This document shows positions 8,809-17,011 of a stretch of DNA of 37,625 nt, one piece after another (the first letter of the stretch is position 1; the number at the start of each line of letters is the position of its first letter). The DNA lies in assembly GCA_005798285.1 (NCBI GenBank), contig SYKE01000291.1, forward strand, positions 1 through 37,625, in the 5' to 3' direction. The DNA comes from Actinomycetota bacterium (GTDB lineage Bacteria > Armatimonadota > SYMT01). Made by a program: the position numbers and the translations under genes. The notes below the pieces were generated by a model. The model saw only the letters and a program-made list of their open reading frames with translations. It searched no databases and was not told where the DNA came from.

Positions 8809-9318
8809 TTGCCGGATGAGATTGTGATTTCCAGGGCCGAGCCTGCCGACACGGAGCGGTTCCTGACGCTGGTGGACGAGCTGGCGGACTACGAGAAGCT
8901 GGACCGGCCCGACGCGGCGGCCCGACAGCGATTGGTGCGTGACGCCTGGGGCGAATCGCCCCGATTTGAGGCGTTTCTCGCGCAACTCAACGGCCAAGCG
9001 GTGGGGTACGCGATCGTCTTCGAGACGTACTCCAGCTTCCTGGCGCTCCCCACTCTTTACCTTGAAGATCTGTTTGTGACGCCTGACGCACGGAGCAAGG
9101 GGATCGGAACGCGGATGCTGCAGTACCTCGCGGCGGAGGCGGTTCGACGCGGCTGCGGTCGAATGGAGTGGATCGTTCTCGACTGGAACGAGTTGGCTCG
9201 AGGCGTCTACCGGCGAATCGGAGCCCGTGAGATGACAGAGTGGGTGTTCTGCCGGCTGACGGGAAGCGAACTGATGCGTCTTGCCGCAGAATCCGTCGAC
9301 ACAGCATCCGACGCCTGA
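8809..9318 (+). CDS. GNAT family N-acetyltransferase (spermidine/spermine acetyltransferase-like)
   Basis: Cytosolic acetyl-CoA-dependent N-acetyltransferase of 169 residues. TTG 8809 is preferred because GGGGAGG ends 6 nt upstream and the GNAT fold begins at once (EIVISRAEPAD). ATG 8746 with GGGAG would add 21 low-quality residues. Typical features are an N-terminal helix pair ending in LADYEKL, the beta-4 strand LYLEDLFVTPDARSKGIG with the acetyl-CoA pyrophosphate loop (R/Q-x-x-G-x-G/A as RSKGIG), and beta-5 ending in VLDWNELARGVYRRIGA. The LYLEDLFV, VLDWN and YRRIGA signatures resemble the diamine acetyltransferase-like subgroup. The actual amine substrate is not deducible. Divergent from the SEDS-PBP gene, and 19 bp before the dehydrogenase that follows. 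Confidence 0.9.
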   Translation: MPDEIVISRAEPADTERFLTLVDELADYEKLDRPDAAARQRLVRDAWGESPRFEAFLAQLNGQAVGYAIVFETYSSFLALPTLYLEDLFVTPDARSKGIGTRMLQYLAAEAVRRGCGRMEWIVLDWNELARGVYRRIGAREMTEWVFCRLTGSELMRLAAESVDTASDA

Positions 9319-9337
9319 GCTGAGAGGGAGAGCCGAC

Positions 9338-10150
9338 TTGTTGACAATTCCTGATCCCTTCGCCACGCCCCGTCCGCTTGCGGGGCGGCGTGCGCTCGTA
9401 ACCGGCGCGGGAAGCGGCATTGGGCGGGCGGTTGCCCTCGCTCTGGCCGCCGCGGGCGCCAGCGTGGCGGCTGCCGATCTGCACGCCGAGCCGCTGAACA
9501 CCCTGCTGGTCGAGTTGAAGTCGGCAGGCGTCGACGCCCAGGTCCTCACGGGCTCCGTCACCGATCTGGCGGACGTAAAACGCTGGGTCATCACGATGCA
9601 GGACCGATGGGGCGGCACCGACATCCTCATCAATAATGCGGGCCTGCAGCACGTGTCTCCCGTGCACGAGTTCGATGAAGCACGATGGGAGTACCTCATC
9701 GATGTGATGCTGACGGGGGCATTTCGAACGACTCGGCACGCTCTGAGCGGCATGTTGGAGCAGGGGTGGGGTCGCATCGTCAACATCGGGTCCATTCACA
9801 GCCTGGTTGCGTCCAGGTATAAGTCCGCGTACGTGGCGGCAAAGTTCGGTCTGCTCGGCCTGACGCGTGTTGTAGCGCTGGAAACCGCCGGAACCGGAGT
9901 CACCGCGAACTGCATCTGTCCGTCCTACGTTCGCACTCCGTTGATCGAGCAGCAGCTTCCACTGTTGTCGGCCAAGCACGGCTTGCCGGAGAGCGAGGTG
10001 CTGGCGAAGATCATCCTTCCCGCATGCCCGCTCGGTCGGCTGCTGGAACCGGAGGAGATCGCGGCGTCGGTACTGTTTCTCTGCTCGGATGCGGCCTCTG
10101 GCATCACGGGATCCGCCTTCACCGTAGACGGTGGTTGGACGGCGCAATGA
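9338..10150 (+). CDS. bdhA: D-3-hydroxybutyrate dehydrogenase (SDR family)
   Basis: Reversibly oxidises D-3-hydroxybutyrate to acetoacetate with NAD, typically in polyhydroxybutyrate or ketone-body use. TTG 9338 is chosen for AGGGAG 7 nt upstream; a second TTG directly follows. 270 residues. It has the SDR cofactor motif TGAGSGIG (22-29), NNAG (99-102), and catalytic Ser152, Tyr165 and Lys169 (YKSAYVAAK). The C-terminal half (ICPSYVRTPLIEQQ, then LEPEEIAASVLFLCSDAAS, then VDGGWTAQ at the very end) is the characteristic bacterial 3-hydroxybutyrate dehydrogenase signature rather than a generic SDR. First gene of an overlapped four-gene run; its TGA overlaps the ATG of the carboxypeptidase. Confidence 0.9.
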   Translation: MLTIPDPFATPRPLAGRRALVTGAGSGIGRAVALALAAAGASVAAADLHAEPLNTLLVELKSAGVDAQVLTGSVTDLADVKRWVITMQDRWGGTDILINNAGLQHVSPVHEFDEARWEYLIDVMLTGAFRTTRHALSGMLEQGWGRIVNIGSIHSLVASRYKSAYVAAKFGLLGLTRVVALETAGTGVTANCICPSYVRTPLIEQQLPLLSAKHGLPESEVLAKIILPACPLGRLLEPEEIAASVLFLCSDAASGITGSAFTVDGGWTAQ

Positions 10151-11475
10151 GCCGAGCCCGAATGGCGATCTCGTTGGCTGCGGCCGTCGCAGCCGCTTCG
10201 GGGCTGGCGACATCCATCGAGGCCCAGGACCCACCATCGCCGTACCTCACCTGGGATGTCATCGAGAGGCGCATCGACACTCTGTGTCGTGCGCACCCGG
10301 AGCGAGTGACGCGAAGCCTTCTGGGCAAAACCGCTGAAGGGCGCGACATCCCTGTACTCAGAATCTCGAACCGTGCGACTAGAGAGATCGTACCCGAGAC
10401 TCTGATTCTCACGGGCGTTCACCCGCGAGAGCAGCAGCCTGCGCCCAGCGTACTGTGGCTGACGGAGGAACTGGTGACGCGCCGTGAAGATCCGCGCATT
10501 CGGCGAATTCTGGATAGCCAGGTCACCTGGGTAGTTCCGATGCTCAATGTAGACGGCAAGCTCTTCGACCTGGCTCTGCCGGTCGACGGCAAGGGGGCCG
10601 ACTGGCGGAAGAACCGCCGCGCTCTTCCCGAGGGCTCGGTGGGGGTCGATCTGAACCGAAACTTCTCGATTCGCTGGGGCGGGAACCGGCTCTTCTCGGA
10701 GTCGTGGAAGACGAGCACAGATCAACCTTCCGGAGCAATCTATGAGGGACCCTCTCCCTTTTCGGAGCCGGAGTCGCGGGCCGTTGCCAAATTCATTGAA
10801 GAACGCCCGCTCCGCTCCATGATCGATGTGCACAGCCCTCTCAGAGCGATCTATTATCCTGGCTACCTCATCCGACCGGAATGGGAGCGCTTCCGAAGGG
10901 TCGCGGAAAGCATGGCCGCCGGCCAGAAAGCTCCGTACCCGGTCACGAAGGGTTTTCCGGATCAAGAACCAAAACCCGGAGTCCGGTCCGGCGATACGGG
11001 CCTGACCTACCACTGGGCCTACCTGACGCAGGGAAGCTATGGCTTTAACCTTGAGATCGGATTGGCGGGCCGGTATCCGCCCATGCCCGCGATCGAGGCG
11101 GAGTATCGCGCCAACGTGCGGGAGCCGCTGCTCCGATTTCTGGAGGCGACTCCGGGCCTGCCTCCCAGAGAGCAGGGCACTGTGAAGCTGAAGTCGGCCG
11201 GCACGGATCGACCCCTGTCGCCGGGCCGGGAGTGCGTGTGGACACCGCAACTGGAGGGGGAGTGGGACTTCGCGGCGCTGGAGAGCCTCAGCCCGGAGGT
11301 GCTGGTTCAATCTGAAATCCGGTTAGCCCCGCTGAAAACCGGCTTTTCGCTGTCGGCGCCGAGAAACGCTCGCTCCGGGAGCCACGCCATGGGCAATCTT
11401 TACGTGTGGGACCGACACCGGAGGCGGACGAAGCTGCCGGTGGAGTGGACCTTGCAAGAAGGAGCGACCCCATGA
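10147..11475 (+). CDS. Exported M14 zinc carboxypeptidase
   Basis: Secreted metallocarboxypeptidase that trims C-terminal residues from peptides or peptidoglycan-like substrates. ATG 10147 overlaps the upstream TGA by 4 nt. A Sec signal peptide covers about residues 1-27 (cut near SIEAQ). The zinc site is HPRE (His92, Glu95) with the third ligand His229 in IDVHS. The substrate motif DLNRNF is at 168-173 and the general base Glu303 lies in FNLEIG. About 110 residues after the catalytic domain form an accessory, probably beta-rich C-terminus. Residue spacing matches active M14 enzymes. The physiological substrate is unknown. Its co-translation with a ketone-body dehydrogenase and two small signalling proteins has no obvious pathway logic. 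Confidence 0.92.
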   Translation: MSRARMAISLAAAVAAASGLATSIEAQDPPSPYLTWDVIERRIDTLCRAHPERVTRSLLGKTAEGRDIPVLRISNRATREIVPETLILTGVHPREQQPAPSVLWLTEELVTRREDPRIRRILDSQVTWVVPMLNVDGKLFDLALPVDGKGADWRKNRRALPEGSVGVDLNRNFSIRWGGNRLFSESWKTSTDQPSGAIYEGPSPFSEPESRAVAKFIEERPLRSMIDVHSPLRAIYYPGYLIRPEWERFRRVAESMAAGQKAPYPVTKGFPDQEPKPGVRSGDTGLTYHWAYLTQGSYGFNLEIGLAGRYPPMPAIEAEYRANVREPLLRFLEATPGLPPREQGTVKLKSAGTDRPLSPGRECVWTPQLEGEWDFAALESLSPEVLVQSEIRLAPLKTGFSLSAPRNARSGSHAMGNLYVWDRHRRRTKLPVEWTLQEGATP

Positions 11476-11993
11476 CGACGGGGGCGGAGCCGTTTGGTGA
11501 GGACGCGAATGGCGGAGTCGGAATCGATCGACTGGTGGCTCGCGATGTCATGACGTCCGACGTGGTGACCCTCACTCCGAGCCAACCGCTCCGGGATGCC
11601 GCACGAGTCCTTCTGGATCGCGGCGTCAGCGGAGCGCCGGTGGTGGACTCAGAGGGCCGCCTGGTGGGAATCCTCAGCGAGCGGGATCTGATCGACGGCG
11701 AGAAGCGGCGGACGCACCTCCCTCACGTCTCTCTGTTCGGAGTGTTCATACTTTCCGAAGAGACGCTGCGAAGGGCGTTCAGCGATGGCGGCTTCATTGA
11801 GGTTCGGGAGATCATGACCCCGAAGCCGATTTACGTGGATCCGGAGACGCGGTTAACGGAGATCACCGGCCTGTTGACGGCCAGGAAGGTGAACCGCATC
11901 CCGGTGGTGGATGGGGGTCGGGTGGTCGGCATTATCACCCGCGGCGATATCCTCCGGGCGTTGAGCCGGGAGTGGGAGCAAGCAGAGCAATGA
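11472..11993 (+). CDS. CBS domain-pair protein
   Basis: 173-residue cytosolic protein made almost only of two CBS domains (about 22-75 and 113-167), which usually bind adenine nucleotides and sense energy state. Each carries the typical opening (VARDVMTSDVVTL; VREIMTPKPIYV) and closing (GRLVGILSERDL; GRVVGIITRGDIL) strands. The linker (about 76-110) is longer than average and contains a hydrophobic patch LFGVFIL. ATG 11472 overlaps the upstream stop by 4 nt and has AAGGAG about 7 nt before it. Its TGA overlaps the next ATG. No catalytic domain is attached, so it is probably a regulator of a partner protein, the adjacent universal stress protein being one candidate. Confidence 0.92.
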   Translation: MTTGAEPFGEDANGGVGIDRLVARDVMTSDVVTLTPSQPLRDAARVLLDRGVSGAPVVDSEGRLVGILSERDLIDGEKRRTHLPHVSLFGVFILSEETLRRAFSDGGFIEVREIMTPKPIYVDPETRLTEITGLLTARKVNRIPVVDGGRVVGIITRGDILRALSREWEQAEQ

Positions 11994-12394
11994 AGCGGAT
12001 TCTCGTCGGTTATGACGGTTCCATCTCGGCCGGCCACGCGCTGGCCAGGGCAGCAAGTTTGGCGAACGCCATGGGCGCGTCACTCACCATTTTGACGGCG
12101 GCATCAGACCGCCTGATTCGCGGGGACGGTGTCGAAACATTGGCGGTAGACGACTCTGCGGCGAAGCGATTGGCGGAGGCGGGCTGCGTGCTCGCACGGG
12201 AGCATGGAGTCTCAGATGTCTCGTTCCGAGTCGCGGCTGAAGCGCCGGGTGACGCACTGGTTGCCGCCTCGCCCGAATTCGATCTGGTGGTTGTCGGTCA
12301 CCGTGGTCTGGGGGCGCTCCAGGAACTCATCCTCGGCAGTACGGCCAAGTGGGTTGTCGACCACGTCCGCACATCCGTGCTCGTCGTTCGTTAG
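11990..12394 (+). CDS. Universal stress protein (UspA family)
   Basis: 134-residue single-domain USP that probably binds ATP. It starts ILVGYDGS, and the nucleotide-binding signature near the C-terminus is GHRGLGALQELILGS followed by WVVDHVRTSVLVVR, the full G-2x-G-9x-G-S type motif of ATP-binding members. ATG 11990 overlaps the CBS gene stop by 4 nt. USP and CBS domains often occur together, in one protein or in neighbouring genes, so a shared energy- or stress-sensing role is a reasonable inference. Last gene of the overlapped run; a GC-rich hairpin follows at 12438-12467. Confidence 0.93.
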   Translation: MKRILVGYDGSISAGHALARAASLANAMGASLTILTAASDRLIRGDGVETLAVDDSAAKRLAEAGCVLAREHGVSDVSFRVAAEAPGDALVAASPEFDLVVVGHRGLGALQELILGSTAKWVVDHVRTSVLVVR

Positions 12395-12437
12395 CCGATC
12401 CGAGGAGGAATGGCTGATTCGATGACTTAACCGCTCT

Positions 12438-12467
12438 ACGGCGCCCCGCGGATTTGCGAGGCGCCGT
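12438..12467 (+). terminator. GC-rich hairpin after the universal stress gene, no U-tract
   Basis: Inverted repeat with arms ACGGCGCC and GGCGCCGT plus an inner CGC/GCG separated by one mismatch, with a 6-nt loop GGATTT. It lies 44 nt after the USP stop and 13 nt before the next ATG. There is no T-run, so it may be a weak or Rho-assisted terminator or a transcript-end stabiliser rather than a classical intrinsic terminator. Confidence 0.5.
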
Positions 12468-12479
12468 TGACGGAGAGCC

Positions 12480-14165
12480 ATGGCGCAGCGGATTACGGGC
12501 CGATTGGCGGCAGCGTGCGGAGCCATCGCCACGCTCGTTGTGGAAAGCGAATGGATGGCTGTCGCTCAGGATCAGGTCGGCCAGGAAGCGCCCCCTTCTC
12601 CCGCGCTGCACTACTATGTTCCGCCGCCGAGCAAACCGGATCGGCAGGATGTCGAGGTCGATCTCTGCGTCTACGGCGGCACTGCAGCGGGGGTGATGGC
12701 GGCAGTCCAGGCCACCCGGGACGGCTGGACCGTGGTCATGGTGGCGCCGGACGCCCACCTGGGTGGTATGTCTTCGTCCGGACTTTCGTACACCGACACA
12801 GGCAACCGCCTCTGCATCGGCGGTATGGCGTTGGAGTTCTACCGGCGGGTTGGAACCAAGTACGGGATCAATCAACCGGTGTGGGACTTTGAGCCTCGGA
12901 TTGCCGAACAGGTATTCGAGGAGATGGCGGCTGAGGCGAGAGTTCCGATCTACTATCGTCACTTTGTGAAGCAGGTCTCGAAGCGAAACGGCCGGATCGA
13001 ATCGCTTACCACCGAGCGAGGACTGACCGTCAAGTCGCGCCTCTTTCTCGACGCGACCTACGAAGGAGACCTCATGGCGAAAGCCGGAGTCGCCTACACG
13101 GTCGGCCGGGAAAGCTCGCAGACCTACGGCGAGACGTTTAACGGGGTCCAGTTTCGAGACAAGCACCAGTTCGAGTTTCCCGTTTCGCCATTCGTCACTC
13201 CGAACGTTCCCGGCAGCGGCTTGCTGCCGGGGCTCCAACCAGGACCCATCGCCCGAAACGGCTCAGGCGATCGGAGCGTGCAGGCGTATAACTTCCGGAT
13301 GACTCTCACTCGGGACACCGCGAATCGAGTTCCGTTCCCGAAGCCGAACGGCTATGACGCGTCGGACTATGAGCTGCTGGCGCGCTATCTGGAAGCCGGT
13401 TGGACCGAGCCGTTCAAGCTGTACAACGAGATCCGGGGCGGTAAGGCGGACTTCAACAATTACGGCGCTGTTTCCACTGACTTTGTGGGCATGAACCACG
13501 CGTACCCGGACGCGGACTATCCGGCTCGGGAACGCATTTACCAGGCGCATGTGAGGTATCAGCAGGGTCTGATGTGGTACCTTACTCACGAAGCCCGCGT
13601 TCCGGAGGCGGTTCGAACCCGGCTCTCCCAGTGGGGCCTTTGTCGAGACGAGTTTCCCGACACGAGCGGCTGGCCACATCAACTCTACGTGAGGGAGGCG
13701 AGGCGAATGGTCGCGGATTACGTGATGATCGAAGCGAACTGCCGCGGCAAACGGGTCGCTCCCGACTCCGTGGGCCTGGGCTCCTATGCGCTGGACAGCC
13801 ACAATTGCCGTCGCTTCTCTCAGGATGGACGAGTCTGGAATGAGGGTGACGTGCAGGTGTTCGGGGTAACGCCATACCCGATTTCCTACCGGAGCATCGT
13901 CCCCAGGCGGAAAGACTGCTCCAATCTCTTCGTCCCAGTGTGTCTCTCCGCGTCTCACATCGCCTACGGGTCGATCCGAATGGAGCCTGTCTACATGATT
14001 CTGGGGCAGGCAGCCGGGGTGGCTGCTAGCGATGCGCTGCTCAACGAGAAGGCGGTCCAGGATGTTTCAATGGAATATCTCCAGACCCGCCTTCGCCAGC
14101 TTGGGCAGATTCTGACACCCCCCCAAACAGCGCCGGCAGTCAATGGGAGCAACGACTTTGGTTAG
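12480..14165 (+). CDS. Exported FAD-dependent oxidoreductase (FAD_oxidored / PF12831-like)
   Basis: 561-residue flavoprotein. The N-terminus has a hydrophobic stretch (about 8-30) consistent with an export signal, then a proline-rich linker. The dinucleotide-binding fold begins near residue 60 with VDLCVYGGTAAGVMAAVQA, the variant GGTAAG fingerprint of this family, followed by LGGMSSSGLS. It later shows LFLDATYEGDLMAKAG (FAD contact region) and, near the C-terminus, GQAAGVAAS, the second FAD-binding motif. Such proteins are abundant in Planctomycetota, Verrucomicrobiota and Acidobacteriota and are usually unassigned, some near carbohydrate-degradation genes. The electron donor is unknown. ATG 12480 has GGAG 4 nt upstream. 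The last 23 nt overlap the hemerythrin-like gene. Confidence 0.88.
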   Translation: MAQRITGRLAAACGAIATLVVESEWMAVAQDQVGQEAPPSPALHYYVPPPSKPDRQDVEVDLCVYGGTAAGVMAAVQATRDGWTVVMVAPDAHLGGMSSSGLSYTDTGNRLCIGGMALEFYRRVGTKYGINQPVWDFEPRIAEQVFEEMAAEARVPIYYRHFVKQVSKRNGRIESLTTERGLTVKSRLFLDATYEGDLMAKAGVAYTVGRESSQTYGETFNGVQFRDKHQFEFPVSPFVTPNVPGSGLLPGLQPGPIARNGSGDRSVQAYNFRMTLTRDTANRVPFPKPNGYDASDYELLARYLEAGWTEPFKLYNEIRGGKADFNNYGAVSTDFVGMNHAYPDADYPARERIYQAHVRYQQGLMWYLTHEARVPEAVRTRLSQWGLCRDEFPDTSGWPHQLYVREARRMVADYVMIEANCRGKRVAPDSVGLGSYALDSHNCRRFSQDGRVWNEGDVQVFGVTPYPISYRSIVPRRKDCSNLFVPVCLSASHIAYGSIRMEPVYMILGQAAGVAASDALLNEKAVQDVSMEYLQTRLRQLGQILTPPQTAPAVNGSNDFG

Positions 14166-14631
14166 AAAGACCGAGCTGCGTGGTCTATCTGAGCAGCACC
14201 ATTACGGATTGGTCGAATCGCGAGAACTGCGCCTCGCTTCAGAAGGATCACCAGAGGCCATTGAGCGAGCGAGATCGGCCTTCCTGGCGACCTGGAAGGT
14301 GGAAATTGAGCCGCACTTCCGGCTTGAGGAGACGGTGCTGCTTCCCGAATACGGCGAGGGCGGCGGGGACTGGGAGCTGATTCGGCGCACCCTTGAGGAG
14401 CACACCCGCATTCGCGGATTAGTGCGGCGGTTGGAACAGCTGGTCGAGCCGGCGGATCCGACGTTGCTGACCGACCTGGCAACTCTGCTCCACGACCACA
14501 TTCGATTTGAGGAGCGAACTCTCTTTCCGTCGGCGGAATCGGTATTGGGTCTGGAAGCCTGGAATCGGATGCACCGGGAACTGCCTCAGCAGCCCCTTAC
14601 AGGGAGTTGTACTCTTAAATCCACCGAATGA
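14143..14631 (+). CDS. Hemerythrin HHE-domain protein
   Basis: 162-residue four-helix protein that should bind a non-haem di-iron centre. Ligand candidates appear in order: His19/His20 (EQHH), His58 and Glu62 (EPHFRLEE), His87 (EEHTRIR), His117/His119 and Glu123/Glu124 (HDHIRFEERTLFP). The EEHTRIR and HDHIRFEER blocks are typical of HHE proteins involved in oxygen, nitric oxide or iron handling. ATG 14143 lies inside the end of the FAD oxidoreductase gene in another frame (23-nt overlap); TTG 14158 is a possible alternative start. The overlap suggests the two are co-translated, perhaps as a redox pair, though one looks exported and the other cytosolic. Confidence 0.88.
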   Translation: MGATTLVRKTELRGLSEQHHYGLVESRELRLASEGSPEAIERARSAFLATWKVEIEPHFRLEETVLLPEYGEGGGDWELIRRTLEEHTRIRGLVRRLEQLVEPADPTLLTDLATLLHDHIRFEERTLFPSAESVLGLEAWNRMHRELPQQPLTGSCTLKSTE

Positions 14632-14736
14632 CGATGGCTGCGTGAGGTATTGCTCTTGAGATACGGCTCTCCATGGTCGATGAGTCTCAGTGAGCAGCAG
14701 ACTCTCCTGTTGTCCCCACCGAAGCATCCTCCGGCA

Positions 14737-14973
14737 ATGAACTCCTCTGGTCTGGATCAACTCCTTGCAGACCTGCAGGATGCCCGACTTCGGGTCGAGC
14801 ATCTGTGCGGCAGCCCCGATGTAATGGCTCAGCTTGAAGACGAGACCTACCTGGATCGGCTCCTGGACTCGTTGCAAAACACGGGTCGGCGTTTGGCGGC
14901 CCTATCGACCTGCGCCGAGGGCCAGCCTCGCGACACCACCTATTTCTCCAACGGAGCGTTTCGAGCGGCGTAA
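14737..14973 (+). CDS. Possible small protein of unknown function
   Basis: The 308-bp stretch between the hemerythrin gene and the cytochrome-rhodanese gene holds one plausible short frame. From ATG 14737 it encodes 78 residues, mostly charged helix with regularly spaced Leu (LLADLQDARLRVEHL, then YLDRLLDSLQNTGRRLAAL). ATG 14680 would give 97 residues. No clear ribosome-binding site is visible for either start. Its last 34 nt run into the 3' end of the convergent rhodanese gene, which lowers confidence. Apart from this I see nothing in the stretch: no terminator with a T-run and no RNA gene. Confidence 0.35.
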   Translation: MNSSGLDQLLADLQDARLRVEHLCGSPDVMAQLEDETYLDRLLDSLQNTGRRLAALSTCAEGQPRDTTYFSNGAFRAA

Positions 14974-16022
14974 TCCGTGAAGGAACCGTAGTACATTCTG
15001 ACCTTGGGGTAGCCCAGCAGCTTCAGTGTGAAGAGGGTGTGCGAGGCCCGCCCGCCGGTTGCGCAGTAGGTAACTATCTCCTTGTCGGGCGTCAATCCCG
15101 CATCGGCGAAGAGCTTTTTCAACTCCGCTGCGGGCCGAAACGTCTGGTTTGGACCGATCAACGATTGGGTCCAATCCACATTGACCGCCCCAGGGATTCG
15201 GCCACGTCCGTACTCGGCCGCCGTTCTCACGTCCAGGAAAACGACCCCCGGCTTTCGGGCCAGGACCTCCGCACTCGGACAAGATGGGACGACGGAAGTC
15301 GCCGGCTTGTAGCTCGTTGCGACCACTGGCGGAACCTCGGTCTGGACGGCTCGCCCCTCCGCCTTCCACTTGTTCCAGCCGCCGTTCACCACCGAGATGC
15401 GAGCGTGGCCTACGATTTGCAGTGCGTACCACATGCGAGTCGCGGATCGACCCCCCTGATCGTCGTAGAGCACCAGGTGATCGCTGGGCGCCACCCCCGC
15501 CGCAGACAGAAGTTCCGAAATCCGCGATGGCGAGGGCTGGTAGGTCTCCTTGTCGGAAGCATCTCGGAAGTATGCTTCGTCCATCTGGACGGCCCCGGGG
15601 ATGTGTCCGGCACGGTAGGCCTCCGGCCGGCGAAGATCCACAATCCGTACGCCGGTCGCCGTTCCGTTCACAGCAACCCAACTCGTCTCCAGAAGAAGCT
15701 CCGGAGTGGCGAAGTTGCCGGCACGCAGCGTATCGAGGAAGGCAAACAGCGTCGCACTCTCGGTCGGGTTGAGGGCCACGGAGACAAATCCTCGCGACTT
15801 GTCGATCACTTCGCGGGGAGTCATTCGCTGGGTGATGTCCACCAGGCTCTTGATCCCGGGATAGAGGGTCGTGTCGCCACCCCGCTCCCCATGACACCGG
15901 GCGCAGTGCGCGGCGAATACGGCCCGACCGTCCTCGCGGTCTTTCTTCAGATCCGCCGCGGCGGGCAGGAGCCAGGATGCCAGCACCGCAGCGGCTAGCA
16001 TGGGTGTGAGGGTGGTTTTCAT
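14940..16022 (-). CDS. Exported cytochrome c fused to tandem rhodanese domains (thiosulfate sulfurtransferase-like)
   Basis: 360 residues from ATG 16022; a longer reading from 16157 would run into miaA and is rejected. A clear Sec signal (about 1-23) precedes a short class I cytochrome c domain with haem motif CARCH (Cys40, Cys43, His44) and a possible axial Met67. Two rhodanese domains follow (about 118-235 and 245-358). The first has Asp187-Asp188 where the catalytic cysteine should be (LYDDQGG) and is probably structural. The second has an active-site Cys320 in YCATGGRASH. Two-domain sulfurtransferases move sulfur from thiosulfate or a thiol to an acceptor. An attached haem suggests periplasmic sulfur oxidation coupled directly to electron transfer. 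37 bp downstream of miaA on the same strand. Confidence 0.92.
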   Translation of the reverse strand: MKTTLTPMLAAAVLASWLLPAAADLKKDREDGRAVFAAHCARCHGERGGDTTLYPGIKSLVDITQRMTPREVIDKSRGFVSVALNPTESATLFAFLDTLRAGNFATPELLLETSWVAVNGTATGVRIVDLRRPEAYRAGHIPGAVQMDEAYFRDASDKETYQPSPSRISELLSAAGVAPSDHLVLYDDQGGRSATRMWYALQIVGHARISVVNGGWNKWKAEGRAVQTEVPPVVATSYKPATSVVPSCPSAEVLARKPGVVFLDVRTAAEYGRGRIPGAVNVDWTQSLIGPNQTFRPAAELKKLFADAGLTPDKEIVTYCATGGRASHTLFTLKLLGYPKVRMYYGSFTDYAARNAPLEK

Positions 16023-16059
16023 GGGAAAGGGTTCCGGTTTCAGGTGATTGAGTGCGGGG

Positions 16060-17010
16060 TCACGGTTGAGGGACGGGGACCCCACACTCGGTGTAGTGTC
16101 TGATGATTTCTTCGACGACAGCGTCCAGGGGGGCGTCGGCGCGGACACATCGGACATGCTCCATCCCTCGGAGCCACATGAGTTGGTACTTGACGTAGCG
16201 TCGGGTGTTCCGCTTCATCAGCCTCACTCCCTCTTCATACGAGTATTCCCCACGCAGCGACGGCAGAAGTTCCTTGTATCCGTGGCCTTGCATCGCGACT
16301 GAGTCCATACCAAGCCCTCCGGCGACGAGCCGATGGATTTCGTCCTCGAGCCCGTTCGCGAGAAGCTCGTCCACCCGTGCCTCGACTCGCCGATAGAGCT
16401 CGTCCCTATCCCGGACCAGTGCAATCCACACGGCAGGGTATCCTTCCGAGTGGTGAGACTCCCGTTGCAGTTCGGTCATGCTCTTGCCGAGGAGATGGAG
16501 CACTTCGAGAGCCCGCACAATTCGCTTCCGATCCTGCGGCTCAAGCCGTGCGGCAGAGTCCGGATCCACATCGGCCAACGTCCGGTGAAGCATCTCCGAT
16601 GGCGTGGTTTCCAGGGACCCCCGAAACTCTGCACTGGGTTTCGGTCCGGCATCAAACCCCGTGGTGAGGGAAAGCAGGTAGAGACGAGTCCCCCCCACGA
16701 GAAGTGGCGACCGCCCCGCACTGCGAATTCGATCGATGATCGGAATGGCCCGTCGACGGTACTCCGCGACCGTAAACCCCTGGAAGGGGTCCGCCACATC
16801 AATCATATGGTGCGGCACTCGTTGACGAAGCTCGATGCCAGGCTTGGCGGTGGCCGCATCCATCCCGACGTACACGGCCATCGAGTCTGCAGAGAGGATC
16901 TCCGTGCCAAGTTGTTCGGCGACCCGAATGGCAATTTCGGTCTTGCCAACCCCGGTGGGGCCGGTCAGGATGGCGAGAGGCGGGAGCGGATAGTCCTGTG
17001 GTGGTTGCAT
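16060..17010 (-). CDS. miaA: tRNA dimethylallyltransferase
   Basis: Adds a dimethylallyl group to N6 of adenosine-37 in tRNAs reading UNN codons. 316 residues, the usual length. Walker A GPTGVGKT at 17-24, then SADSMAVYVGMDAATAKP (DMAPP/tRNA-binding region, with Ala where many homologues have Gln), PHHMIDVADP, the LVGGTRLYL segment (GGTGLY in most homologues), and the C-terminal RRYVKYQLMWLRG tRNA-binding helix. No start codon lies between ATG 17010 and the P-loop, so 17010 is the only plausible start, yet it has no Shine-Dalgarno and sits directly after the T-run of the upstream terminator hairpin (17012-17050). Expression may rely on read-through, an internal promoter or a nearly leaderless transcript. 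Confidence 0.96.
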   Translation of the reverse strand: MQPPQDYPLPPLAILTGPTGVGKTEIAIRVAEQLGTEILSADSMAVYVGMDAATAKPGIELRQRVPHHMIDVADPFQGFTVAEYRRRAIPIIDRIRSAGRSPLLVGGTRLYLLSLTTGFDAGPKPSAEFRGSLETTPSEMLHRTLADVDPDSAARLEPQDRKRIVRALEVLHLLGKSMTELQRESHHSEGYPAVWIALVRDRDELYRRVEARVDELLANGLEDEIHRLVAGGLGMDSVAMQGHGYKELLPSLRGEYSYEEGVRLMKRNTRRYVKYQLMWLRGMEHVRCVRADAPLDAVVEEIIRHYTECGVPVPQP

Positions 17011-17011
17011 G

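Noticed and set aside
9925..11310. A 461-codon open frame on the minus strand opposite the M14 carboxypeptidase.
   Set aside because: No motifs and biased composition; the plus strand has intact zinc-site residues and overlapped operon structure.
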